Of a stretch of DNA of 64,000 nucleotides, positions 54,612 through 63,231 are shown in pieces. A model generated the notes under the pieces. It did no database searches. It saw only the letters and a list, made by a program, of their open reading frames with translations, and was not told where the DNA came from. This DNA is from Chloroflexota bacterium. GTDB taxonomy: Bacteria > Chloroflexota > Anaerolineae > Anaerolineales > Anaerolineaceae. The translations under genes were made by a program, and so were the position numbers. Location: NCBI GenBank assembly GCA_004347695.1, contig SLTK01000007.1, forward strand, positions 288,823 to 352,822. The letters run 5' to 3'. Position 1 is the stretch's first letter; every line of letters starts with the position of its first letter.

Positions 54612-54631
54612 GCGTAAACTAAAGTTTGCGC
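54612..54631. repeat. Palindrome of the CAAACTTTAGTTTG family
   Basis: GCGTAAACTAAAGTTTGCGC, related to 23034-23049 and to the array at 59441-59776. Confidence 0.6.
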
Positions 54632-54673
54632 TTACGAAATAAAGCTTTCGCTACTTATGGAAACTTCAGGAAG

Positions 54674-54747
54674 TGCCACTGGAGGGAATCGAACCCCCAA
54701 CCTAGGCGTTAGGAGTGCCTTGCTCTGTCCTTTTGAGCTACAGTGGC
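54674..54747 (-). tRNA. tRNA-Arg, anticodon CCT
   Basis: A 74-base cloverleaf on the minus strand: acceptor GCCACTG/CAGTGGC, D arm GCTC/GAGC, anticodon loop CTCCTAA (anticodon CCT, codon AGG), T arm GGGGG/CCCTC with TTCGATT. The last anticodon-stem pair is an A-C mismatch. Discriminator A; CCA not encoded. Confidence 0.93.
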
Positions 54748-54822
54748 CAGGTTCAGACGGATTATAGCATCCTGGCGGTCAGGTTACAAGAATGGATGGT
54801 AAACCAGGGCATGTCCTTGCGA

Positions 54823-54907
54823 GACCTCGTAGAGGTCGAAGCAATCTGCGCTTGTGCTACCGGCAGCCAGATCGAATTGGACTCCATTGCGGGACCTCAC
54901 AGAGGTC
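54823..54907. repeat. Paired short palindromes in gene-free stretch
   Basis: GACCTCGTAGAGGTC (54823-54837) and GACCTCACAGAGGTC (54893-54907) lie 70 bases apart in similar flanks (CTTGCGAGACC, ATTGCGGGACC). The stretch 54748-55155 has no convincing gene. Confidence 0.6.
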
Positions 54908-55155
54908 GGAATAATCAGTGTAAACCCAAAGATCAGCCTGATTAAACGAACCGCCAGGCGTGGGGGGGACACGCCTGGCGATCCTCAGGGAGGGAATGCC
55001 ACTTTCAGCCTTTTCGCCAACATGGGGGGGACATGCTGGTTTTGCTTGGAGTGGTCCGACACCATATACCGATAAAATTTGGGGTGTCTTGTGGATAATA
55101 TACACCATATTAGTCAAGATATCATTAAAATCAAATAAGAATTTCCCCGGGCGAG

Positions 55156-55641
55156 CTACAGCCTTGTATTTTCACCTCGGTCACGGTTGAAAAGCTCCAG
55201 CCAGGCGTCCACTTCTTCTGGCGAGAGCCCCTGTTCCGCCGACGGGCTTTTGACCGCCTGAATCAGCGCTTCTTCGAGCTGGACGGCAAACGCTTCGGCG
55301 CTGATCACCCCGGCATGTGCGCTGTGCGCCTCTGCCTGAACCTGGCGATCAGAGCTGACCACCTGCCAGTTCCGGGCTTTCCGCTCCAGCCGTTTGAGCG
55401 CCTGCCGGATGGCGGAATCGGCATTCGATTTTTCCGGGACAAAATGCGCCTTCACCAGGCCAAAACTCTTCGTACCGCTGCGACCGGCTGCTGCTTTATC
55501 AAAATAAACTTCAACTGTCTGGCGGCGTACCCGACAGAAAATTTGCAATCGTTTGACGAGTTCCAGCTCATCATCCAGATTCTGCAAACTTAACCCCCGT
55601 ACCTTGGGAATTAAATTGTGTCCATCGATCATATACGGCAT
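55156..55641 (-). CDS. YacP-like NYN-domain ribonuclease
   Basis: A 161-residue protein with the NYN/PIN-like fold: MIDGHNLI (first acidic residue), EVYFDKAAAGRSG, then EKSNADSAIRQALKR and VVSSDRQVQAEA with the further acidic residues. B. subtilis Rae1 (YacP) of this family cuts mRNA in the ribosome A site. GGAGGC precedes the ATG. The acidic residues are kept, so activity is plausible. Confidence 0.88.
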   Translation of the reverse strand: MPYMIDGHNLIPKVRGLSLQNLDDELELVKRLQIFCRVRRQTVEVYFDKAAAGRSGTKSFGLVKAHFVPEKSNADSAIRQALKRLERKARNWQVVSSDRQVQAEAHSAHAGVISAEAFAVQLEEALIQAVKSPSAEQGLSPEEVDAWLELFNRDRGENTRL

Positions 55642-55763
55642 AATGCCTCCACGCGCGTCTCGCGCGTAATTTTATTTTACCGGGAAAATATGCTATTATT
55701 CAACCAGTGTCAGGCTTAAAGCACAGTACCAATCCCTCTATCTGGCCGGTTTTGTGAGTGCGC

Positions 55764-56279
55764 ATGAATTTCTGGAGACGAATCTTTCCTTACCTGATCA
55801 TCAACGTCATTCTCTCGGCTGCCGTCACCCTGATCGTGCTGGCGGTATGGGACCGGGTTCAGCATCCACAGTTATCTGCCAGTGGCGATGTCCCGGCGAC
55901 GCAAGCAGCGTCCAACATTAATCCAAACGCAAGCACGCCGCAGACCCAACCCACGCTTCCGCCTTTGGACGAGCCGGTAATTCGTATCGAGACGGTTATT
56001 GGCGCAGGCGACCTTGCCTCCGAAACGGTGCAATTGCAGCGCATCGGCGAGAACGAGCTTCAACTGGCAGGCTGGTGGCTGGAAGGAAACGGCCTGAAGT
56101 ACACTTTCCCGGCGCTCACGCTCAATGAAAACGGATCGGTCCGGCTCTACAGCCGCTCCGGCCAAAGTACGGTCATCGAATTGTACTGGGGCCTTGAATC
56201 GGCTGCCTGGAAAGCGGGCGATACCATCACCCTGTATGATTCCCAGAGCAATCAACGCGCTTCCTATACCATCCCCTAG
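55764..56279 (+). CDS. Membrane-anchored lamin-tail-domain-like protein
   Basis: A 171-residue protein from ATG 55764. One N-terminal membrane anchor (about 8-29), a Thr/Pro/Asn-rich linker (to about 70), and a beta-rich domain (LQLAGWWLEGNGLKYTFPALTLNENGSVRLYSRSG, then W...WKAGDTITLYDSQ) that resembles the lamin tail domain found in many extracellular bacterial proteins. Likely outside the membrane. Function unknown. Confidence 0.72.
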   Translation: MNFWRRIFPYLIINVILSAAVTLIVLAVWDRVQHPQLSASGDVPATQAASNINPNASTPQTQPTLPPLDEPVIRIETVIGAGDLASETVQLQRIGENELQLAGWWLEGNGLKYTFPALTLNENGSVRLYSRSGQSTVIELYWGLESAAWKAGDTITLYDSQSNQRASYTIP

Positions 56280-56296
56280 CATTGGGACCGCCGAAT

Positions 56297-56740
56297 ATGA
56301 GCCTGTTTGGCAAGATAGCGGATGAATATATCAAGCACGCGATGCAAGATGGCGCCTTTGACAATTTGCCGGGCAAAGGCCAGCCGCTCAAACTGGACGA
56401 GAACCCGCACGAACCAGCCGAATGGCGCACCGCTTACGGCATGCTGCGTTCCAACGGCTACAGCCTGCCATGGCTTGAATTGCGCAAAGAAATCGAAGAA
56501 GCCATCGAGGTCGCCCGATCTGCCGCCCGCAGTGCCTGGCAAACCGGCGATTTTGAATTTTGGGAAAAGCAAAAAGTTGTTTTTCAACAGCGAATCGAAG
56601 CCCTAAACCAGCGCATTTTCCATTACAATTTACAGGCTCCCTCCCCGCAATTTCACCGGCAACCGCTCGACCCGGTGCGCGAGATCGACGCAATCCAAAG
56701 TGGGGATGGCGCCCAACCCTCACCAGCAAAAGGCAGGTAA
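56297..56740 (+). CDS. DUF1992 (DnaJ homologue subfamily C member 28-like) protein
   Basis: A 147-residue soluble protein. IADEYIKHAMQDGAFDNLPGKGQPLKLDENPH...AYGMLRSNGYSLPWLELRKEIEE is the DUF1992 signature, without a J domain. The C-terminal part is helical. It lies 3 bases before dnaX, so cotranscription is likely. Function not established. Confidence 0.85.
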   Translation: MSLFGKIADEYIKHAMQDGAFDNLPGKGQPLKLDENPHEPAEWRTAYGMLRSNGYSLPWLELRKEIEEAIEVARSAARSAWQTGDFEFWEKQKVVFQQRIEALNQRIFHYNLQAPSPQFHRQPLDPVREIDAIQSGDGAQPSPAKGR

Positions 56741-56743
56741 TTC

Positions 56744-58384
56744 ATGTCGCAAGCCCTTTACCGCAAATTCCGCCCACATTTATGGGGCGAGGTTGTCGGG
56801 CAAGAACATGTTGTGCAAACCCTCCAGAACGCAATTCGCAGCGGGCGGGTTGGACATGCTTACCTGTTTGCCGGTCCGCGCGGCACGGGAAAAACTACTT
56901 CAGCGCGGCTGCTGGCCAAAGCCGTCAATTGTCTTGCCGAGGAACTCAATGACCGCCCATGCGACCACTGCGACCATTGCCAGGCGGTCAACGATGGGCG
57001 CTTCCTGGATTTGATCGAGATCGACGCAGCCTCCAACACTTCGGTGGATGACGTCCGTGATTTGCGCGAAAAAATCAATTTTGCGCCTTCTCAGGGGCGA
57101 TTCAAAGTCTATATTATTGACGAAGTCCACATGCTCTCGACGGCTGCCTTCAACGCGCTGCTTAAAACCCTGGAGGAGCCGCCGCCCCATGCCATATTTA
57201 TTCTGGCAACCACCGAGGTTCACAAAATTCCGGCGACGGTTCTTTCCCGCTGCCAGCGTCACGAGTTCCGCCGCATTCCACTGCACCTGATCGTCAGCCT
57301 CTTGAAAGAACTGGCCGTAAAGGAAGAAATAAATGTCGCTGAGGAGGCCATCACCCTCATCGCTCGCCAGGCGACAGGCTCGATGCGCGACGCGATTTCG
57401 CTGCTCGATCAGTTAGCCTCATCCGGCATTCCGATTACGTTGGAGGCAGCCCAAACGATTCTCGGCACGGCTGCCAGCCAGGCTGTAGTCGAACTGGTTG
57501 ATACCATCCTCCAACGCGACCCTGCCAGCGGTCTGGTCTGCATCCATCGCGCGCTGGACAGCGGCTCAGACCCGCGTCAGTTTGCCCGCCAGATGGTGGA
57601 TTATTTACGCAATCTGCTCCTGGTGCGCCTGGGAAATGCCGATCAGGTGGATGCTACCGCAGAACAGCGCACCGCCATGACAAAACAGGCGCAAAGTTTT
57701 GAAAAAGAGCATTTGTTGGAAACACTGCGGCTGTTCAACGGCGCGGCCAGTGAGGTCCGCTCCGGCTGGCAACCCGGGCTTCCCCTAGAGTTAGCCCTGG
57801 CGCACGCGATCGGTAGGCGCGAGGAATTAACGGCTGCACCCGAGAAAAATCAACCTGTCATTGCTCCACCGGCGGTAACCGCACCCAGGCCAACGCAGCC
57901 AGCAAACGAATCCTTCACTGCTAAAACCCCGGCCCCGGCAGCAGTCCCGCAGGCGAGCGCAGAGCAAGCACGCCCTGCCGCCCAATTGGGCGCTGACGAA
58001 GCGCCGGCTGACAATCCTCCCCCTGGCGAGGGCCATCCAACCCCGGCCGGGATCCGGGATAACTGGGCAAAAATTCGGGCAGTGGTCAAACGCAAACAGC
58101 CCATGATCGAGGCGTTGCTGAACTCGTGCAAGTCGGTCGAATTGCGCGAGGGCGTGCTGCAGTTGAGTTTTGGCAGTCCGGTTTTGAAGGCCAAAATGGA
58201 AAAGGATGATAACCTGCAGATCGTCAGCAGCGCCGTGAAACAAGTGCTTGGCTGGGATATCCCGGTAGCCTGTATCGACGCTACCAACAAGGGCGGGCAA
58301 ATGCAGTCCAATTCGGACGTTGATGCCGACGGGATGGTCAATGCGGCGCTCAACCTGGGTGGTAAAATAGTTCAGAAAGAATAA
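56744..58384 (+). CDS. dnaX: DNA polymerase III subunit gamma/tau
   Basis: A 546-residue clamp-loader ATPase. Walker A GPRGTGKTT at 44-52, zinc module Cys63, 73, 76, 79 (CxnCDHCDHC), Walker B IIDEVHML at 125-132, sensor-1 ILATTE, and SRC arginine-finger motif. Domain III ends about residue 360, then a Pro/Ala-rich linker and a tau-like C-terminal domain (WAKIRAVVKRKQPMIEALLNSCKSVELREG). No frameshift slippery run was noted. Operon with ybaB and recR. Confidence 0.95.
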   Translation: MSQALYRKFRPHLWGEVVGQEHVVQTLQNAIRSGRVGHAYLFAGPRGTGKTTSARLLAKAVNCLAEELNDRPCDHCDHCQAVNDGRFLDLIEIDAASNTSVDDVRDLREKINFAPSQGRFKVYIIDEVHMLSTAAFNALLKTLEEPPPHAIFILATTEVHKIPATVLSRCQRHEFRRIPLHLIVSLLKELAVKEEINVAEEAITLIARQATGSMRDAISLLDQLASSGIPITLEAAQTILGTAASQAVVELVDTILQRDPASGLVCIHRALDSGSDPRQFARQMVDYLRNLLLVRLGNADQVDATAEQRTAMTKQAQSFEKEHLLETLRLFNGAASEVRSGWQPGLPLELALAHAIGRREELTAAPEKNQPVIAPPAVTAPRPTQPANESFTAKTPAPAAVPQASAEQARPAAQLGADEAPADNPPPGEGHPTPAGIRDNWAKIRAVVKRKQPMIEALLNSCKSVELREGVLQLSFGSPVLKAKMEKDDNLQIVSSAVKQVLGWDIPVACIDATNKGGQMQSNSDVDADGMVNAALNLGGKIVQKE

Positions 58385-58450
58385 CTGCCCTCGCAAATCC
58401 AACCAGCCAGGCGCAGAATAACATCCAATTAAGGGATATTTGAGGATAAT

Positions 58451-58798
58451 ATGGCAAAAGGTCGAGGAATTGGCCGCGGTATGGCAGGCGGTATGGGCGG
58501 CGGCGGGATGATGTCGCAGATCAAAAAGCTGCAAGAGCAAATGGAAGCCACCCAGGCAGCGCTGGCAGAGGAAACTGTGACCGCTACGGTTGGCGGCGGC
58601 GCGGTTAAGGTGACCATGACCGGCGCGCAAGTCTGCAAAGGGATCGAAATCGACCCCGACCTGCTCAAGGATGCCGATGCGGAAATGCTGCAGGACCTGA
58701 TCTTGAGCGGCGTCAACCTGGCGCTGGACCAATCTCGCAAGCTGGCGGAGGATCGCATGGGCCCGCTGGCAGGCGGTTTATCCGGGTTGGGACTGTAA
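58451..58798 (+). CDS. YbaB/EbfC nucleoid-associated protein
   Basis: A 115-residue protein. A Gly/Met-rich N-terminus, then helix MSQIKKLQEQMEATQAALAEETVTATVGGGAVKVTMTG and DPDLLKDADAEMLQDLILSGVNLAL, the YbaB fold. Gene order dnaX-ybaB-recR is widely conserved. Confidence 0.94.
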   Translation: MAKGRGIGRGMAGGMGGGGMMSQIKKLQEQMEATQAALAEETVTATVGGGAVKVTMTGAQVCKGIEIDPDLLKDADAEMLQDLILSGVNLALDQSRKLAEDRMGPLAGGLSGLGL

Positions 58799-58817
58799 AC
58801 CAAAGGCGAGCGATTTC

Positions 58818-59426
58818 ATGCCTGTAATGCCGGAACCAATCGAAAATCTGACGCTGGCTTTGGAGCGATTGCCCGGCATTGGCCCCAAAACAGCCTCACG
58901 CCTGACATTCTTTCTGTTGCGCGCGCCTGAAGAAGTGTCTTTGGCGTTGGCAGAAGCGTTGACCGCTTTGAAATCCTCCACCGGGTTGTGCGAGGAGTGT
59001 TTCAACATTACCCGCTCTGACCAGCCCAAATGCGAGATTTGCGTCAGCGACAAGCGCGACGAGGGCATGTTGTGTGTGGTTGAAGAACCACTGGATGTGC
59101 TGGCGCTGGAGCGCACCGCCGGGTATTTTGGGCGGTATCACGTTTTGCATGGAGTGCTTTCTCCCATCGAGGGCATAGGGCCCGAGGATCTAAAAATCAG
59201 GCCGTTGTTGGAACGCGTCCATGCCGGCAAGGTGCGTGAAATAATTTTGGCGACCAACCCTAGTATGGAAGGCGATGCCACTGCGTTGTATTTGCAGCAG
59301 CAACTGGCCGGGTCAGGAGTGCGCATCACACGTCTGGCGCGTGGTCTTCCGGTTGGCGGTGACCTGGAATACGCCGATCAAAACACCCTGCTGCGCGCGC
59401 TCGCCGGTCGCCAGGATTTAAGTTAA
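58818..59426 (+). CDS. recR: Recombination mediator protein RecR
   Basis: A 202-residue protein: helix-hairpin-helix (LPGIGPKTASRL), C4 zinc finger (Cys58, 61, 72, 75), Toprim domain (MLCVVEEPLDVLALERTAGYFGRYHVLHGVLSPIEGIGPEDL) and C-terminal Walker-like segment (GLPVGGDLEYADQNTLLRALAGR). Works with RecO/RecF to load RecA on gapped DNA. Confidence 0.96.
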   Translation: MPVMPEPIENLTLALERLPGIGPKTASRLTFFLLRAPEEVSLALAEALTALKSSTGLCEECFNITRSDQPKCEICVSDKRDEGMLCVVEEPLDVLALERTAGYFGRYHVLHGVLSPIEGIGPEDLKIRPLLERVHAGKVREIILATNPSMEGDATALYLQQQLAGSGVRITRLARGLPVGGDLEYADQNTLLRALAGRQDLS

Positions 59427-59440
59427 GCAGTTCGGCAACA

Positions 59441-59776
59441 GTAGGACAAACTTTAGTTTGTCCACTGCCAGCCAACAGGTTGGCGATTGGGCAAGCTGAA
59501 GCTTACCTTCCACGCAGGACAAACTTTAGTTCGTCCAGTACCAGCCAACAGGTTGGCGATTGGGCAAGCTGAAGCTTACCTTCCACGGGGCTGTCCCAAA
59601 AGCGGGCGGGCGTGGAAACCCGCCCCTACCTGTAGGGGATGGGTTCCACCCCATCCCGCATATGTGGTGGAATAAATGACAAATTTATTCTTTTGAGACA
59701 GCCTCTGCCAGCCAACAGGTTGGCGATTGGGCAAGCTGAAGCTTACCCTACATGTAGGGCAAATTTCAGTTTGCTC
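59441..59776. repeat. 73-bp tandem repeats with palindromic cores
   Basis: The unit GGACAAACTTTAGTTTGTCC plus CCAGCCAACAGGTTGGCGATTG starts at 59444 and again at 59517, and a third partial unit restarts with CCAGCCAACAGG at 59708 after MITE copy C. Each unit has hairpin-forming pieces (GCCAACAGGTTGGC, AAGCTGAAGCTT). No gene is seen in 59427-59848. Confidence 0.85.
59587..59705 (-). mobile_element. MITE copy C, inside the 73-bp repeat array
   Basis: A 119-bp element, reverse orientation to copies A and B, GGGGCTGTCCCAAAAG at the left end and CTTTTGAGACAGCCTC-like right end. It interrupts the repeat array; about 25 bases of the unit are missing at the junction. Confidence 0.85.
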
Positions 59777-59848
59777 AAGCCTATGCATTCGTTGTCTGGC
59801 CGGGGTTATAATCCAACCGTACCCATTAAGCCATCAGGGAGGTGTTGC

Positions 59849-60652
59849 ATGGAGCGTTACCGCGTAAAAGAAGACGAAAAAGTCCATTTGAAGCACATCG
59901 ACCCAGGCGATACCGGCAAATATGACGGCGAAAAAGATGAAGGACTTGAACTGCTTGGCAGGCTGAATCAGGAACTGGAGAAACTGCAGGAACTCCTGTA
60001 TGCCGAACACAAGCACCGCGTCCTGGTGGTGCTGCAAGGCATGGATACCAGCGGTAAGGACGGCGTCATCCGCCACGTGTTCGAAGGCGTCAACCCGCAG
60101 GGAGTGCGGGTCGCCAGCTTTAAAGTGCCCACCCCCGAGGAGTTGGATCACGACTACTTATGGCGTATCCACAAGCAAACTCCTGCCAAAGGTGAAATCG
60201 TCATTTTCAATCGCAGCCATTATGAAGACGTTTTGGTTGTGCGCGTTCATGAACTGGTACCCGAGATGGTATGGAAGAAACGCTACAACCAGATCCGCGA
60301 GTTTGAACGGCACCTGGTTCAGGAAGGAACGATCATTCTAAAGTTCTTCCTGCATATAGATCTGGATGAACAAAAAGAACGCCTGCAGGCGCGTTTGGAT
60401 GACCCGACCAAGACCTGGAAATTCAACCCCGGCGATCTGAAAGAGCGCGCCCATTGGGATAAATATATCGAGGCTTATGAGGACGCATTCAATAAAACCA
60501 GCACGGTCGAGGCGCCCTGGTATATCGTACCGGCCAACAAAAAATGGTACCGCAACCTGGTTATTGCCAGTGTTCTGGTCGATGCGCTGAAGAAATTGAA
60601 TATGGAATACCCGCACCCGGCTGAAGATTTAAGCGGGATTGTAATCCAGTAG
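59849..60652 (+). CDS. ppk2: Polyphosphate kinase 2, class III-like
   Basis: A 267-residue PPK2. Walker A GMDTSGKDG (64-72), Walker B NRSHYEDVLV (121-130), lid FERHLVQEGTIILKFFLHI, and the terminal WYIVPANKKWYRN. The N-terminus (RYRVKEDEKVHLKHIDPGDT) and overall sequence closely resemble the class III Meiothermus enzyme, which phosphorylates both AMP and ADP with polyphosphate. AGGGAGG sets the start at 59849. Confidence 0.93.
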   Translation: MERYRVKEDEKVHLKHIDPGDTGKYDGEKDEGLELLGRLNQELEKLQELLYAEHKHRVLVVLQGMDTSGKDGVIRHVFEGVNPQGVRVASFKVPTPEELDHDYLWRIHKQTPAKGEIVIFNRSHYEDVLVVRVHELVPEMVWKKRYNQIREFERHLVQEGTIILKFFLHIDLDEQKERLQARLDDPTKTWKFNPGDLKERAHWDKYIEAYEDAFNKTSTVEAPWYIVPANKKWYRNLVIASVLVDALKKLNMEYPHPAEDLSGIVIQ

Positions 60653-60710
60653 CCCCGGTTATATTATCGGCTATGCGCATCTCTAGTACGACAAAGGGAA
60701 ACTAAACCCT

Positions 60711-61403
60711 ATGCTTTATCTGGTCTCCACCCCCATCGGCAATCTGGGTGACATCTCACAGCGCGCGCTTGACACCCTGCGCACGGTTGACTATGTCATC
60801 AGCGAGGATACCCGTAAAACGGGCATGCTGCTCAAGCATTTCGATATTAAAAAGCCGCAAATCTCGTTTCGGGAAGATAATGAGGAACGCGCGCTTCCCA
60901 AAGTCCTGGCGCTGTTGGACGAAAGCAAATCCGTCGCGCTGGTGACGGACGCCGGCACCCCGGGTATCTCGGACCCCGGCTTTTTGCTGGTACGCAGCGT
61001 CTTGCAAGCCGGTTTGCCGCTGACCGCCATTCCGGGTCCAACTGCGCTGATCCCGGCGCTGATCCTCTCCGGCCTGCCGGTGCACAGCTTCACCTTCCGT
61101 GGTTTTCCGCCCCGTAAATCTGGCGCCCGCCGCCGCTTTTTGCAGGTAGATGACGCGTCACCGCATACCCTCATCTTCTACGAAAGTCCGCATCGCCTGA
61201 TCGCCTTCATGGATGACGCACTGGCGGTGTATGGCGACCGACGCGCGGCAGTCGCCAATGACCTGACGAAAATGTTCGAGACGCTCTATCGGGGGCGGCT
61301 CGGTGAATTGGTGGAACGATTCAAGACCGAACCGATTCGCGGTGAATATGTGGTTGTCATAGAGGGACTGCAAACAAAAGATAACCCCGAGCGCGCGGAT
61401 TAA
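60711..61403 (+). CDS. rsmI: 16S rRNA (cytidine1402-2'-O)-methyltransferase
   Basis: A 230-residue tetrapyrrole-methylase-fold enzyme. [42 protein letters not shown] and [16 protein letters not shown] are the family motifs. It methylates C1402 in the decoding centre. It is shorter than the usual 270-290 residues, lacking the C-terminal extension. Its stop overlaps the converging transporter stop. Confidence 0.94.
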   Translation: MLYLVSTPIGNLGDISQRALDTLRTVDYVISEDTRKTGMLLKHFDIKKPQISFREDNEERALPKVLALLDESKSVALVTDAGTPGISDPGFLLVRSVLQAGLPLTAIPGPTALIPALILSGLPVHSFTFRGFPPRKSGARRRFLQVDDASPHTLIFYESPHRLIAFMDDALAVYGDRRAAVANDLTKMFETLYRGRLGELVERFKTEPIRGEYVVVIEGLQTKDNPERAD

Positions 61404-62131
61404 TCAGCCGCAAACGGTGAGAAGCGCGTTTGTGTGTCGTAGTAATCTTCGTTTTCAGCCTGTTTCAGCCAGTTGACCACTTTATAGGTCAGCGGGGTCA
61501 TTAATACTTCGATACCTACTTTGAAAACATAGTTGGTGACGGCCAGTGTGCCAAACAGTTCCCAGGGGAAGACCCCTGCCAGCGTGGCAACCAGAATAAA
61601 AATGGCCGTGTCCACCCCCTCGCCTACCAGCGTACTGCCGATGGTGCGCATCCATAAAAAGCGCCCCTGAGTGGCTACCTTCATTTTCGCCAGAACGGTC
61701 GAATTGCTGAATTCTCCCACGAGATACGCCACCAGACTGGCCAGCACAATCCCGCCAGTGCTCATGCCGCCAAGAATAGCATCGTAGGCTCCCTGCCCGG
61801 CGTAGCCTTCCCACATGGCTTCACCCGGCATGATGCGCACCAGCCATAGGACCACGGCCGAGAGCGTCAGCATGGCAAATCCGGTCCAGATTACCCGCCG
61901 GGAGCGCTTGAAACCATATACTTCGGTCAGCACATCGCCGAAAATGTAGCTGATGGGGAACAAAATAGTGCCCGCGTCAAAGGCGAAACGCAGGCCAAAC
62001 ACCGAAAATCCCCAGTCCACGATTTTTGCTGATGAAGCAATGTTGCTGACAATTAATATGGTGACAAACAGCGCCATCACCCAGTCAAAAAACCGGAATA
62101 CCCGGTCAACAGGTTTGCGATCGTCAGGCAT
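61400..62131 (-). CDS. yhhQ: Queuosine precursor transporter (YhhQ/VUT family)
   Basis: A 243-residue membrane protein with about six segments. [32 protein letters not shown] is the DUF165/VUT signature, and [39 protein letters not shown] is the second. It imports queuosine precursors such as preQ1 or preQ0. ATG 62131 was chosen; the open frame upstream to 62404 reads through a repeat region and looks non-coding. Confidence 0.9.
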   Translation of the reverse strand: MPDDRKPVDRVFRFFDWVMALFVTILIVSNIASSAKIVDWGFSVFGLRFAFDAGTILFPISYIFGDVLTEVYGFKRSRRVIWTGFAMLTLSAVVLWLVRIMPGEAMWEGYAGQGAYDAILGGMSTGGIVLASLVAYLVGEFSNSTVLAKMKVATQGRFLWMRTIGSTLVGEGVDTAIFILVATLAGVFPWELFGTLAVTNYVFKVGIEVLMTPLTYKVVNWLKQAENEDYYDTQTRFSPFAAD

Positions 62132-62250
62132 TGGACGATTCCAATTTCTAGTGTAGAGTAGCCGTAGTATACCCTTCTTTGTGTTTTTGCGAAGGCACAC
62201 CAGAAGTGTTTTTTGGGTGTGACTGAAGCAATCTGCACTCATCGTGTAGG

Positions 62251-62571
62251 TTTTGTAGGTTGGATTGAGGGCGTACATATCGTCTTTACAGAAAACGCAT
62301 CCGCAGCCCGAAATCCAACAATGAATGCATGGAGTCTGTTTATTTTCGCCAGGTTGGGTGCTGAAATCGTAATTTGTGGTCTCTCCTTTTTCACCATCCC
62401 TCAACCCGACCGATGAAAATTGTCCACCAAAAAAATGACGTCGGGTATCGGGGCTGAAAGCAAAATCTACGAATAACGTTTTTCGTCGCCCCTCAACCCG
62501 ACCTACGAAAATATGCGGGAGTTTTTGTAGGTTGGATTGAGGGCGTACATATCGTCTTTACAGAAAACGCA
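62251..62571. repeat. 49-bp perfect direct repeats with inverted relatives between them
   Basis: Bases 62251-62299 and 62523-62571 are identical (TTTTGTAGGTTGGATTGAGG start). Between them are two copies of CCTCAACCCGACC (about 62399 and 62490), the reverse-complement relative of GTAGGTTGGATTGAGGG. A related copy is at 22996. The gap 62132-62655 holds no gene. Confidence 0.8.
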
Positions 62572-62655
62572 CCCGTTCCCAATCTTCTATTATTACCCAA
62601 CCCACTCACCGCTCTCGGGTACAATAGGTATAATTCCAAACCGCGGAGGGAAGCG

Positions 62656-63141
62656 ATGGAACTAAAGCTGGTTCAAATCGAGAAACCGGAAGACACGAAT
62701 TTCATTCTCGGGCAATCGCACTTTATCAAAACCGTCGAAGATATCCATGAGACGCTGGTCGCCCACGTACCGGGCATCCAGTTCGGGCTGGCCTTCTGTG
62801 AAGCATCCGGCAAGCGGTTGATCCGCTGGAGCGGGACGAACCCCGAAATGATCGCCCTTGCGCAAAAAAACGCACAAGGGATCGGCGCCGGTCACAGCTT
62901 CATTCTCTTCCTGGGCGAAGGCTTTTACCCGGTCAACATCCTCGACGCTGTGCAAGCCGTCCCGGAGGTTTGCCACATTTACTGCGCCACTGCCAACCCA
63001 ACACAGGTGGTTGTGGCGGAAAGCGATCAGGGACGCGGTATCTTGGGGGTGATCGACGGCTTCAGTCCCCTTGGCGTAGAGGGTGAAGAGGATATCGCCT
63101 GGCGCAAGGGGTTTTTGCGGATGATTGGTTATAAGTCGTAG
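62656..63141 (+). CDS. Adenosine-specific kinase (DUF355)
   Basis: A 161-residue protein matching the DUF355/adenosine-specific kinase family: NFILGQSHFIKTVEDIHE, FGLAFCEASGKRLIRWSG, GAGHSFILFLGEGFYPVNIL, CHIYCATANPTQVVVAE, RGILGVIDGFSPLGVE. GGAGGGAAG lies before the ATG. The name comes from archaeal structural work and the in vivo role is not well set. Confidence 0.88.
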   Translation: MELKLVQIEKPEDTNFILGQSHFIKTVEDIHETLVAHVPGIQFGLAFCEASGKRLIRWSGTNPEMIALAQKNAQGIGAGHSFILFLGEGFYPVNILDAVQAVPEVCHIYCATANPTQVVVAESDQGRGILGVIDGFSPLGVEGEEDIAWRKGFLRMIGYKS

Positions 63142-63231
63142 AGACGGTCAAAGGAACTCAACAACGGGCAAATCCGTCTTGGTATTGGCAGGCTGATTCG
63201 GCCTGGCAATAATAACAGGAGTGATTGCACC

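Noticed and set aside
56744-58384. Programmed frameshift in dnaX
   Set aside because: No A-rich slippery run with a downstream hairpin was seen at the domain III end; one full-length product is likely.
59441-59776. CRISPR array after recR
   Set aside because: Whole 73-bp units repeat including the part that would be spacer, and no cas genes are near.
62132-62404. N-terminal extension of the queuosine precursor transporter
   Set aside because: It reads through the 49-bp repeat and Cys-rich nonsense; the family starts near the MPDDRK residues.
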